64,000 nt of DNA. Origin: Carnegiea gigantea. Taxonomy: Eukaryota > Streptophyta > Magnoliopsida > Caryophyllales > Cactaceae. Positions 46,970-56,200 of this stretch are shown here, piece after piece (within the stretch, counting starts at the first letter, position 1; the number at the start of each line of letters is the position of its first letter). The stretch spans positions 32,501-96,500 of the forward strand of contig JAKOGI010002219.1 in NCBI GenBank assembly GCA_029747015.1, in the 5' to 3' direction. The notes beneath the pieces were generated by a model. It saw only the letters and a list, made by a program, of their open reading frames with translations, was not told the DNA's origin and did no database searches. The translations under genes were made by a program, and so were the position numbers.

Positions 46970-49467
46970 ATGTCTTTATCTTATTCATCCAGAGGGGACG
47001 TTCTTGAAGGATTAGCCGACCCCCAGGTGGTGGGCCACCATCCGTAGTTCTCCAGCCTCCCCGGCTTTATTGATGGCCAGGTAGTTACGGGCGTTCCCCC
47101 AAAAAATCAATGTAGGGAACCCAACAAGATTCTCTACGCGGTGCGTCTTTTTGAGCCGACACTTCCTGGTGGTCTAGTTGCGAGTATTCCTCAACCCCTA
47201 GCATCCTTAGTCCTGAGGTGGAGGTTTCATACCCATAAGAAATCACTATAGCTGACTTTATGAATGATTTTCAGGTACGACAAATGTCCAAGATGAAGTC
47301 CACCCCTCGCATCAAGACCCCTGATGAGCTTCTGTCCAAGGGCACCCTTAAAGGTAATATTTGCTCTGCCTCAAGCCCTCCAAGGCCAAGGATCGACGTC
47401 TTGCCTACCCACTCTAACTCCTCCTTTGCCGGCGCCTCGACTAGTTTGTCTGATGAGGCATCTGCTGACTCCTCTGACGATGAGTCATCCTCCAGATCTT
47501 CCTCGGGCAAGGCATCAACCACCTCCTCGATGCAAGTGGAGCCCAGTGCCCCGAGAAGGGCCGTACTTAGGAAGAGGGGACGTACCCCAACAAAACCGGT
47601 CCATGAAGTTGTAGCCGAAGGGTTTGTATTTCCTGGGCCCCCGCACGTTCAGATCCCCAAGATGGGCCTAGCACACACTTCCCGAATCCAAAAGCTGTTC
47701 CTTCTCTAAAAAGAATGACCATTGAGAAGAAATATCTTTTGCCCGTGGGCTATAGTTTCATTATCCCGGAAGCGGATGCGATCGTCAATGAGCCAACCCT
47801 GAACTGTATCGTGATCTATCGGTTGGCCTTTAACTACGGCGTTTGGTTTCCTCTCCACCCCGTGATCTTGGAGATCTTGAGAAGGTTCGAGCTTGCCCTT
47901 GCACAGATTGTGCCCACGTCTTGGCATAACATATGCTCCTTCATAGTGACGTATGAGCTGCACGGCCTAATGTGTGCTACTCGGGCGTTCGGCCGGGTCC
48001 ATACCATCCAGAGGGCTCCCAAGGAGACCGGGGACCTTAGGTGGTATTGCTTTAACAACAGGCTAAGCTACATGAAAGCCATTGAAAAGAAGTCAAAGGT
48101 GAAACATTGGAAGTATGACTTCCTCTCTGTATGTCGAGACTTGGGTTGGGGGGACCTTCCTGGTTAGAATGAAGAGAAGCCAGTCAGGAACCCCTTCGAA
48201 GAGCCGTCCGACGAGGAGCAAAAAATGGCTCGATACTTTCTTTACTATATACCGGAGGACGACCACCCGAGGCCCATTCCCAAGTTCATGGCCAAGGTGA
48301 TAGAGTCAGTGCAGGGGCCTGAGAGGAAGAGGAGCAAGTCTAGCGATAGAGAGCCTTGGAATTGGCTCCCTAGATTAAAATTCTTCGAGAATGATTTTTT
48401 CCTAGCCGCCGCTGGCCTTCTGGTTCTAAAAAAATATTTCTAAGGGTACTCAGCCTTCCCCCTTTAGTCAGCCCCCTCATTTAGTTCTGACATGACTTTT
48501 TTAAATTCTGTACAGAGCAAGCGAGGGCGAAGCTAACGCCCTCTGAGAGCGGGGACGCCACCTCCAGCAGGTAGCGGCCGAGGCTTAGCACCGCCGCGAG
48601 GAGGAAAAGGCTCGCCAAGTGACCATGACGGCCAAGAAGGTATGAGCTCCATCGTTTGGATCTTCGTATGTCGCATCCTTCATGCCAAAAGGCTAACCCT
48701 CTCACTCTATTGCATGCTCCCCCACTGGTACCACGCCGGAAAAAGCCCTCCATAAGCTTACCCATCCTGGGTCGACACAAGCGCCTGCAGACTGAAGACC
48801 GCCGAGAAGAAATGAGCTGCCTCAACTCCCGCTCCCACTAAGAGGAAGGAAGTTAAGGGGATGTCCCCCCCCTTTACGGTCCACCACCAAGCTCGCCCTA
48901 AGGACTTCCTGGCTGCCGACTCCACCACCAAGCTCGAGCTGGTTCAGGAACTGGCCAAGTCATGGGACATAGTCGCCTTAGGGACTTCAGAGCCCATCAA
49001 GGTCACCGAGCAAGAGGTGGCAGTTGCTGAGGTTGGTGGAACATGTTCCCTCCTCCCTCGTCCTTATTTTTGGCTTTCGTGTTCGTTCCTTAGTAATGTC
49101 ATGTCAATCGCTTTGCAGGCTCTCGTTCAGTCGATGAAGGCCTTGTCCAAGCGCTGCAAGTCGGAGGAGGCTACGGCCAGATACAAGCGCTGCTAGTAAA
49201 AGTTGAGGGAAGAGAAGGACTCATGGGAAGCGGAGAAGAAGGACATACAGAGCAGGTTAAACAAGGCGCTCTCCCAAGCCGAGGCCACGAGGAGGGCATG
49301 GGATTCCTCCCTACGGTACTGGCGACTCTGCCCCTGATTTGCAGGAGGACAGTTACTTCAAGGCCTGCTAGGAGGTCGAAGGCCGGGATCCTGAGGAGGT
49401 AGAGTTCATCCCACCTTCTGGCGAGGGGGTCGAAGATAAGGAAACCACACCTCTGGACGGCAGATGA
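46970..49467 (+). pseudogene. Antisense unit D, PF04195-like 'gypsy type transposon' protein, probably spliced and decayed
   Basis: A multi-exon-looking gene antisense to gag-pol. The first part reads 'MSLSYSSRGDVLEGLADPQV' with a nonsense TAG at 47045. After a likely 3' splice site at 47274 a Ser-rich disordered region follows. Then, after a frame change near 47700, comes a domain with 'YLLPVGYSFIIPEADAIV', 'LAFNYGVWFPLHPVILEILR' and 'FELALAQIVPTSWHN'. This matches, from memory, PF04195, a domain found in extra ORFs of Tat elements. A Trp-to-stop change (48166) precedes 'WLPRLKFFENDFF'. A likely intron ends at 48515. The 3' part has coiled-coil-like Lys/Glu/Ala-rich pieces and acceptors near 49119 and 49343. 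It ends 'VEFIPPSGEGVEDKE' and TGA at 49465. Function unknown. Confidence 0.7.
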
Positions 49468-49734
49468 AGGGGGCTTCGACGACGGGGGGGAAGCCTAACC
49501 TTGTAATCTTTTTTTTCTCTTTGTCACGCCTTGCCTTATTGGCCTGCAAGTTTCTCATTAGTGCTTGTACTCTTCCATTTTATTAATGAAAGATACTTTT
49601 TGGCGATAGTGCTTCTTCCCTCTGTCCCCTGTCTATTGTACTTGTTGTTTCGCTTTACTTTTGTTTTCCCCTAATTGTACTCTGTGGGATTGTAGCCCCC
49701 AAGCAAAAGAATAAGGAACATAACTGTTTAAACG

Positions 49735-49935
49735 GTTAGTCGTATGGGGTCATGCTTGAGGAACCTTAGCTGCTATTGAAGCTAGAGTGTAGCGACCGGC
49801 CGTGAGGCCGTGCTCAAGGACCCTTAGCCCTCATTGGGGCTGAGAGCAGAGCAACTGGTCGTGAGGCCGTGCTCAAGGACCGTTAGCCCCCTTTGGGACT
49901 AAGAGTTAAGCGACCGACCGTGGGGTTCTATTTTT
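49735..49935 (+). repeat. 59-bp tandem repeat, second array, about three copies
   Basis: Units start at about 49790, 49849 and 49908, again 59 bp apart, with 'gtgaggccgtgctcaaggac' in common. This is the monomer of 45940-46565 on the other side of unit D, in the same orientation. Confidence 0.9.
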
Positions 49936-51300
49936 ATTTCTTGGAAACGGAGAATATATAACTGTTTGACGTAAACCAAACATAAACCTAGGAGTAGTAC
50001 TTCCCCAGGTTGCTGCTATGCCAGGTTCGCGGTATAGAAGAGGCGTGAGTGATCTCGAGGCGGAACATACCAGACCGAACTTGGGAGGCAACCCTATATG
50101 GGCCTTCCCAGTTGGCGGTGACTTTTCCATGTTCCCCTGCGCGTGCTACGGCTTCCATGCGATGAGGAACAATATCAGCTACCTGAATAGGCTGTAATCT
50201 TACTACACGGTCATGGAGGTGCGGGATGCTGAGCTTGTATAGGGCTTCTCAGAGAAGAGCATCCCTACGAATAGAGGGGAGGAGGTCCAGGGTCTATCGG
50301 AGTGCTACGTTGTTCAACTCTTCTTGGAAAGTTGTCAGTCGATGAGTGTAGAGCGCGACTTCGATGGGTAGGATAGTTTCAGACCCATAGGCCAACATGA
50401 AGAGAGTTTCACCAGTGGCGGTTTTCTCAGTGGTTCGAAGGGACCATAGGACGCCATGCAACTCGTCTGCCCATTTTCCTTTGGCATCATCGAGCTTCTT
50501 TTGTAAGCCGTGGAGAATGGATTTGTTGGTCGCCTTTGCTTGGCCGTTGGTCTGAGGGTGGGCAACAGCCGTGAGCCGGGCCCGGCACCCCAAGGTGCTA
50601 AGGTAGTCAGTGAGCTTAGTGGTGTCGAACTGTCTGCCATTGTCGAAAATGATGGCGGAAGGAATGCCAAAGCGAGTGATGATGTTCCTCCATATGAACC
50701 TTCGTACTTCGGCCGTAGTTATGGAGGCGATGGCCTCGGCTTCTATCCATTTGATGAAGTAGTCAACCACCACAAAGAGATACTTGCGCTGTCCCATTGC
50801 TTTTGGAAAAGGTCCGAGGATGTCCATACCCCAAGTAGTGAAAGGCAAGGGACTGATAATTGGCGTCATAGGAGTGGAGGGCACTCGCTAGATGGGCGCA
50901 AACTTCCGGCATTTGCCACAAGTTCATATCAGAGTCATGGCATCTTCCCGTAGGCTGGGCCAGTAGTAGCCGGTTCATATGGCTGTTACAGCCAAGTCCG
51001 TCCTCTGGTATGTGCACTACAGACGCTCTCATGTAACTCTTCTAGGATCCACTTCCTTTCCTCTGGGGTTACACATCACAAAAGAGGTCAAGCAAAAGAT
51101 CTCTTGTACAAAATTCCCTCGTATAAAATGAACCAGTTTGACCGTTGCTTCACTCAATCAGCTTCTTTTGAGTCTGCAGGTAGAGTACCATCAGTAAGGT
51201 ATGCGCGGATAGGGTCCATCCATGTAGAGCTTCTATCTAACCATAGCAGTTCATGTAGGTCTATGCTCCTCTCCGTCAGGGTCTCCCACTAAATGTTCTT
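49925..51300 (-). pseudogene. Tat integrase, catalytic Glu lost
   Basis: Minus strand. The broken HHCC region lies around 51000-50900. A 196-codon open stretch (50884-50294) follows with 'TTWGMDILGPFPKAMGQ' (first Asp), 'GIPSAIIFDNGRQFDT' (second Asp) and 'HPQTNGQAKATNKSILHG'. In the last the catalytic Glu of the family's NGQ-x-E motif appears as Lys. The C-terminal domain (50293-49925) survives only in shifted frames and meets the 59-bp repeats. The active-site change alone would inactivate strand transfer. Confidence 0.87.
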
Positions 51301-51392
51301 AGGCTTCCCATCATCGGATGAACTTGCCAATTTAGACAACGCATCCGCTTGTCAATTCTCTGACTGAGGGATATGCGTGATTTTCAAGTGCT

Positions 51393-51710
51393 TTAACAGC
51401 TTAGTAGCCTCCCGTACCCGTCGAACATACGCCGCCATGGTGTTATCCATAGCTTTGTATGCTCCGTTGAGCTAGCTAACCACCAGCTGGGAGTTAGAGA
51501 ACGCTGGAGCGAATCGGCCCCTGCGGTGTAGCACAGCTCCATGCCTGCAATGAGAGTCTCATATTCTGCTTCATTATTTGATGCTTTGAATATAAATTTC
51601 AAAGCATGTTCATGTCGCTCTTCATCAGGTCTTTTGATGATGAGGCCAACCCTACTCCCGTCCTTGGTGGATGACCCGTCCATGTACAGGCTCCAAGGCC
51701 GGGGAGGCAA
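51393..51710 (-). pseudogene. Second, archaeal-like RNase H domain of Tat polyprotein
   Basis: 'WSLYMDGSSTKDGSRVGLII' carries the first catalytic Asp, and 'FKASNNEAEYETLIAGMELC' the Glu of an RNase H fold separate from the RT-linked RNase H upstream. A shift then breaks the frame. A second RNase H between the first one and integrase is diagnostic of the Tat lineage. Confidence 0.85.
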
Positions 51711-51779
51711 CTCACTGTCTGAGACGGGAGTAATGTTCTCAGCTAAAAAATCGGCTAGCGCTTGGGCCTTGATGGCCCG

Positions 51780-52412
51780 TCACGACCCGAAAACCAAGTC
51801 GTAGCGCAACAATTCGACGGCCCACTTCAGGAGCCGTCCGGAGGCGTCCAGCCTTTGGAGGCCGCTCTTCAAGGGTTGATTGGTAAGAACCACAATCTTA
51901 TTGGCTTCAAAGTAGGGCCGTAGTTTGTGGCTGGCCATCACCAGGGCGAAGGCAAATTTCTTTATGAGAGGATAATTGACCTCGGCCCCTACCAAGACAT
52001 GGCTCATATAGTACACCGGAATCTGTTCTTTGGCTCGCTCTACCACAAGGACCGTGTTGATAGCGTGCTCCGAAGCAGCCAAGTATAGGACGAGGACTAC
52101 TCCCACGAGGGGGCTTGCACTTTTGGGCAACTGAGCTAGGTATGTTTTCAGTGCTTGGAAGGCCTCGTCGGCCTTCTGATCACAAGCGAAGTCCGCACAT
52201 CGCTGCAAAACATGGAAGAACAGCTGACAATTGTCTGCAGAGCGAGACATGAACCGGCTCAAAGCAACAATATACCCGGTCAAGCGCTGCACTTCTTTGA
52301 CGTTCCGTGGTGGTTTCATATCCAAGATAGCTTGGATTGTATCCGGATTAACCTCAATCCCATGGCTGCTGATCATGAACCCAAGAAATTTTCCCGAGCG
52401 CACTTCGAACAC
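51780..52412 (-). pseudogene. Tat RT connection and first RNase H domain
   Basis: A 210-codon open frame: 'GKFLGFMISSHGIEVNPDTI' (end of RT), 'VKEVQRLTGYIVALSRFMSR', then a decayed RNase H ('LYLAASEHAINTVLVVER', 'PVYYMSHVLVGAEVNYPLIK'). The canonical acidic residues of this RNase H are already replaced in the Tat family ('YLAAS' rather than an Asp), in line with the takeover by the second domain. Confidence 0.85.
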
Positions 52413-52490
52413 GCATTTCTTGGGGTTGAGTTTATATTGAAGGCCCGCAGTATGTCGAACGTCTGCCTCAAGTCGTGGCTATGGTCGACA

Positions 52491-53110
52491 TTAGCTTTTT
52501 ACAATCATGTCATTAACGTAAACCTCCATAGTTTTCCCAATAAGGGGTTCAAACAGTTTGTTGACGAGGCGCTGATAAGTGGCTCCCACATTCTTCAGGC
52601 CGAATGACATCATCTTGTAGCAATGTAAGCCTCGGTCTGTGATGAACGCGGTCTTTTCGTGATCTTCTGGGCAAAGGGGTATTTGGTGGTACCCGAAGAA
52701 AGCATCTATAAATCTCAACAAGGCATGTCCGGCCATGACGTCTACCAGGTTGTTAATTTTGGTAATGGGTAACTGTCTTTCAGGCAGGCCTTATTCAAGT
52801 TCCTGAAGTCCACGAACATTCTCCACGGCATTGGGCTTTTTCACCAAAACTACGTTGGAGATCTATTCAGGGTACTGACGTTCTCGAATGAATCCTGCCT
52901 CTAAAAACTTTTGCACTTCAGCATTGGTTGCAGCCGCTCTCTCTGGGCCCATGTGGCGCTTCTTCTGGACGACCGCCCTATAGAGGGGGTCCACATTCAA
53001 CTAGTGCTCCATAACGGTTGGAGCGATACCGGGCATTTCCTAAGGTCCGAAGGCAAACACGTCCTTGTATTCTCGCAGAAGTGAGATTAATGAATGTCGA
53101 TTAGCGGCTA
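52491..53110 (-). pseudogene. Tat reverse transcriptase core, YVND at the active site
   Basis: The N-terminal part is in broken frames ('KKRHMGPERAAATNAEVQKF', then 'EAGFIRERQYPE'). An open stretch 52736-52491 follows with 'FIDAFFGYHQIPLCPEDHEK' and 'YQRLVNKLFEPLIGKTMEVY', ending in V-N-D-M. The expected motif is Y-V-D-D, so the first catalytic Asp is Asn, a single G-to-A-type change. Stops and a shift near 52760-52900 separate the parts. Confidence 0.87.
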
Positions 53111-53284
53111 CCCTTTCTCGGCTTAGCTGGACCGTATGCTCGGGGAGTCCTTCCTGTAAAGAGACTTATTCCACGCCGTCTGCGGCCTCAGGGCAAGGTT
53201 GTTCGGGTCGGCTGAGGCTATAGTGTGGATTACCGAGGCTTCGGGGACCGTAGGGGGTGGACCGCCTCTGGGCTTCTTGCCCGC

Positions 53285-53780
53285 CTAGGATGGTCCGTCG
53301 GGTCCTCGCTCAGTTGCTCGCTCCACCAGAGGGCGAATGCTCACCAAGTAGCATTCACGGGCGGTTCGTTGGTCTCCTTGCATCACTCCGACGCTTCCAT
53401 CATCAGCTTCAAATTGAAGCTGGAGCAGGTACGGGGCGAGGACCTCCTTTACTCTGTGGAGGGTAGGGCGCCCTAAAATGACGTTGTAGGCTGTAGGCAT
53501 ATCGACGACTAGGAAATCAACCTCCAAGTTCCTGGCCTTCAGCTTATCGCCAAAGCATAGCGGGAGGCATATCATGCCGGTGGGGTTCACCTCCTGCCCC
53601 CCGAAGCCTAAAATGGGATGCACCAAGGGGACAATGTCCCTTCCTGGGTATATTAGCTTTTTCAGGCAGTCCTAGGTGATGATGTCTACGGAGCTCCCCG
53701 TATCGATCAAGATCCTCCGAACTATTGCACTAGCTACTTTCATCTCTACCACCAAGGGGTCGTTGTGCAGGGAGGCGAAG
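53285..53780 (-). pseudogene. Tat aspartic protease, D-T-G kept, one stop
   Basis: Minus strand: 'VASAIVRRILIDTGSSVDII' holds the D-T-G active site. A TAG follows at an expected Trp position, and then an open frame with 'LVVDMPTAYNVILGRPTLHR', the flap and C-terminal strand typical of Tat proteases. It ends in the linker towards RT. Confidence 0.87.
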
Positions 53781-54092
53781 CGTGGGCTTCCCTTCCAACG
53801 AACACGATGGTGGGCGCCGTCAGGCGAACCCCCTGCTTAGCCGTGAGCACTAGCTGAGCGCTTCTAAGCTGGCCCTACCAAGCTGACCAGGTCATACCCT
53901 CCGCATAACCTCCAGCGATGGTAGCCACGACTTCTGTAGAACACTCTTCATCCTGCAGCTGGAGTTGCGCAGGCTCTCGTTCTCTGCGAAGGAAGCGTGG
54001 GCCCTTCTTTAGGAAATTGTCAATCTGACCCTTGTCTGCTAGTTCGTGAGGGCTTTTTTAAGGTCACGGCACTCAGCCGTGGTATGCCCATT

Positions 54093-55372
54093 CTACTCAT
54101 GAAACTCGCAATACTTTTGTGCATTGTGAGACTTTGAGGGTGCGGTCATTGGTAGTGGTCTTCGGAGTATGAGATGTCCCCTGACCTCCATGAGGATACT
54201 TCTAGGGTCTGTGGTGAACCAATGATCGACTACCTTGAGTTGTGGCCTCCTCTCCCAGGAGCCATGATTCCTATCACCACAACTGGGGTTCTTGTCGACA
54301 AGTGTCCTAGCGTTTTTCGGGGCGTCTGAGTTATCAGCGCAGATGTCTGTTACACAAATGAAGTCCGCGGCCTTCCATAAGGCCTCGGCCAATGTGGTCT
54401 CTTTCTGCTCGGCTAAGGAGAACTTGAAGCGTCCGCTCTTCGGGCCATTCAAAAAGGAGGTGTATGCCACTCCATCTTCTAAGTCTGGGATCAGAACCGC
54501 CTCCTGGTGGAAGCGTTTAACGAGTTCAGCCAAGGATTCATGCGGCCCCCGTTTGATCTTCAAGAGGTGTATGCTGGTTCTCCTTTCCTTTCGACTTGCA
54601 ATAAATTAGCTAACAAACTTGTCAGCCAAGTCTTGAAAACAAGAAATGGTTCCCGGGGCCAAGCTGTTGAACCATGATTACGCTACCCCCTTCAGGGGGG
54701 CAGCGAAATAACGGCAGTATGTCGCGTTGTCCACGTCCTGGACGTACATCTGCGCTTTATGGACCCCTAGGTGCTCCTCGGGATCGGTGGTCCCATCGTA
54801 TAGGTCTATGGCAGGTATCTTAACCTTCCCATAGCGTGGAGTATTGATGATCTCCGCACTAAATGGTGTGGAGAACGGAAGAGCCACTAGCTGAGCGGTT
54901 GTTCCTGAAACCTTAATGGGGGTCCCTGGATACCGCTCAACCTTGATGGCTAGTCCGGGTCTTGAAGCTCTGGCCAGGAACCGATCTTCTCTGCGCGGTT
55001 CAGGGAGGCAGGCCTGCCTTGGGGGAGGGCTTCGAGTGCATTCACGGCGGGTACGGCGCTCCGGGGTAGGTCGTGGCCAACCTGAAGTTTCCTTTCGAGG
55101 TTTGGAAGTCTACTTCTGCTCCTCGAACTAGGTGGTTTGCCTGGAATGAGTTGCATAGGGTGCCGAAGCGGTGGCGGATTTGACCGATTAGCCTTGGTCG
55201 GGGCGGCTACTTGGCCGGGTAGTGGCTGCGGCGAGCCGATTATGGCTCCTCGTCTAGGATCGACCATGCCGGTTCGACTGCGAGGTCTCATGATCCCTAT
55301 CGGTGTGATGAGGGGATGGTATGCACGCAGGCCAGTGGGAGAGCTTGTAGGCTGTAGTGGGCACATAATCAA
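54093..55372 (-). pseudogene. Tat Gag, three stretches with stops
   Basis: Minus strand. A Pro/Arg-rich N-terminal stretch (from 55372) is followed by 'PRYGKVKIPAIDLYDGTTDP' and 'GVHKAQMYVQDVDNATYCRY' (54887-54678). After a stop comes the capsid (retrotrans_gag) block 'IKRGPHESLAELVKRFHQEA', 'FLNGPKSGRFKFSLAEQKET' and 'EALWKAADFICV'. The zinc-knuckle area downstream is in broken frames; 'CEFHE' near 54100 is a remnant of the family's C-x-x-H segment. Confidence 0.87.
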
Positions 55373-55648
55373 AGTGAGGGAGTGGCCTCAGTGAATTCGC
55401 GGCTTCCATGGCCCTTTGGACCTACTCTGAGACTTGCCTCATGATAGTATATGTCATGGTGGACATGAAGTTCTTCAGGGAGTCCACCGTAATGTAAGCT
55501 TTTCTCTCGGGGGCGACGTGGACTAGTCAACCGGGGAATTGCCCGGAGCTCTCTGAGGCATCCTGAACCTCATGAGGTGTCGAGGTGTTGACCGCAGGGG
55601 CGTGTCCGTGCTCGTGTAGCTTCACTTACAACCATCGTTACCTCTCCA

Positions 55649-55666
55649 TCCCCACAGACGGCGCCA
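55649..55666 (-). other. Primer binding site of Tat element
   Basis: On the minus strand TGGCGCCGTCTGTGGGGA, three bases inside the 5' LTR. This form is common in Tat-lineage elements. Confidence 0.88.
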
Positions 55667-55669
55667 ATC

Positions 55670-56128
55670 TGATTCCGGAGATTCTTGTGGTGTACAGTAG
55701 GTGATGAAGTGGGACAAAAGAACGGGCTTACCAAATGACATGTGGGCAACACCTGACGTCCTCCTCTTCCAAGGTCCAACCTGCAAAAAAACCACCCTCG
55801 GGTTGTGGACCGGGGAATGCCTCTCCGACGGTCAAGTCAGTTAAGGATCCGAGTCAAAGGTAAGTAGAGAGAGAATGTAGTATGAGTCCAATGAAGAGTC
55901 AGACTGCCAACCCCTTTTCCGAGGTGGGTAGATGACTATTTATAATCTCTGTGGCCAGAGGTAAAACAGTAATCTTACCTGAGTTATTCCAAATGGGCCT
56001 CCGGTTTAGCCAACGGGTCTCTGAAAAGAGCCACCAGCATCCCGCTAGGAGCCCATTTTCAGGGGCATGGGCTTGGCCTGTGAGATAGCTAAGATGAGCC
56101 CAGTGGGCAGTTCATGTTTCCCTAACCA
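55670..56128 (-). repeat. 5' LTR of Tat element
   Basis: 459 bp, TGATTCC...CCCTAACCA, partner of 42744-43191. Confidence 0.92.
55937..55944 (-). promoter_or_regulatory. TATA box of the Tat 5' LTR
   Basis: TATAAATA on the minus strand, conserved in both LTRs; the expected promoter for genomic RNA. Together with the antisense TATA boxes it makes the element potentially convergently transcribed. Confidence 0.65.
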
Positions 56129-56133
56129 ATGTT
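56129..56133. repeat. Target-site duplication ATGTT (right, Tat)
   Basis: Identical to 42739-42743. Confidence 0.92.
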
Positions 56134-56200
56134 AGTATTTGGATGATTTCTCATTCAATTTGCTTGATGCTGATTAATGATCAGATGGGCAGCTACCAGA
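56129..56200 (-). pseudogene. PIF/Harbinger ORF1, N-terminal end
   Basis: Joined across the Tat insertion, the minus strand reads 'RNHPNTNINKEGWNNI', the start of the Myb/SANT-like domain (family pattern N-R-P-x-T-H-x-x-K-x-G-W). Just upstream 'ISIKQIE' fits in another frame, so one shift has occurred. This fragment ties the right flank of the Tat element to the DNA transposon on its left. Confidence 0.7.

Larger units (their letters stand above)
42744..56128 (-). mobile_element. Tat-lineage Ty3/gypsy LTR retrotransposon with antisense gene block
   Basis: 13,385 bp with short LTRs (448 and 459 bp), a TGGCGCCGTCTGTGGGGA primer site and TSD ATGTT. Minus-strand order is gag, protease (DTG), RT, RNase H, a second archaeal-like RNase H, integrase. 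The double RNase H is a hallmark of the Tat lineage. Nearly 7 kb between integrase and the 3' LTR carry plus-strand (antisense) genes and tandem repeats. The element is visibly richer in G+C than the DNA on both sides, and the step coincides with its ends. RT (YVND) and integrase (Glu to Lys) have lost catalytic residues. Confidence 0.93.

Noticed and set aside
50510..50953. 147-codon plus-strand frame in the Tat pol region.
   Set aside because: It is the antisense shadow of the integrase frame; GC-rich coding sequence often stays open on the other strand.
52155..52607. 150-codon plus-strand frame in the Tat RT/RNase H region.
   Set aside because: Shadow of the RT/RNase H coding sequence, with no relation to the antisense units at 43-49 kb.
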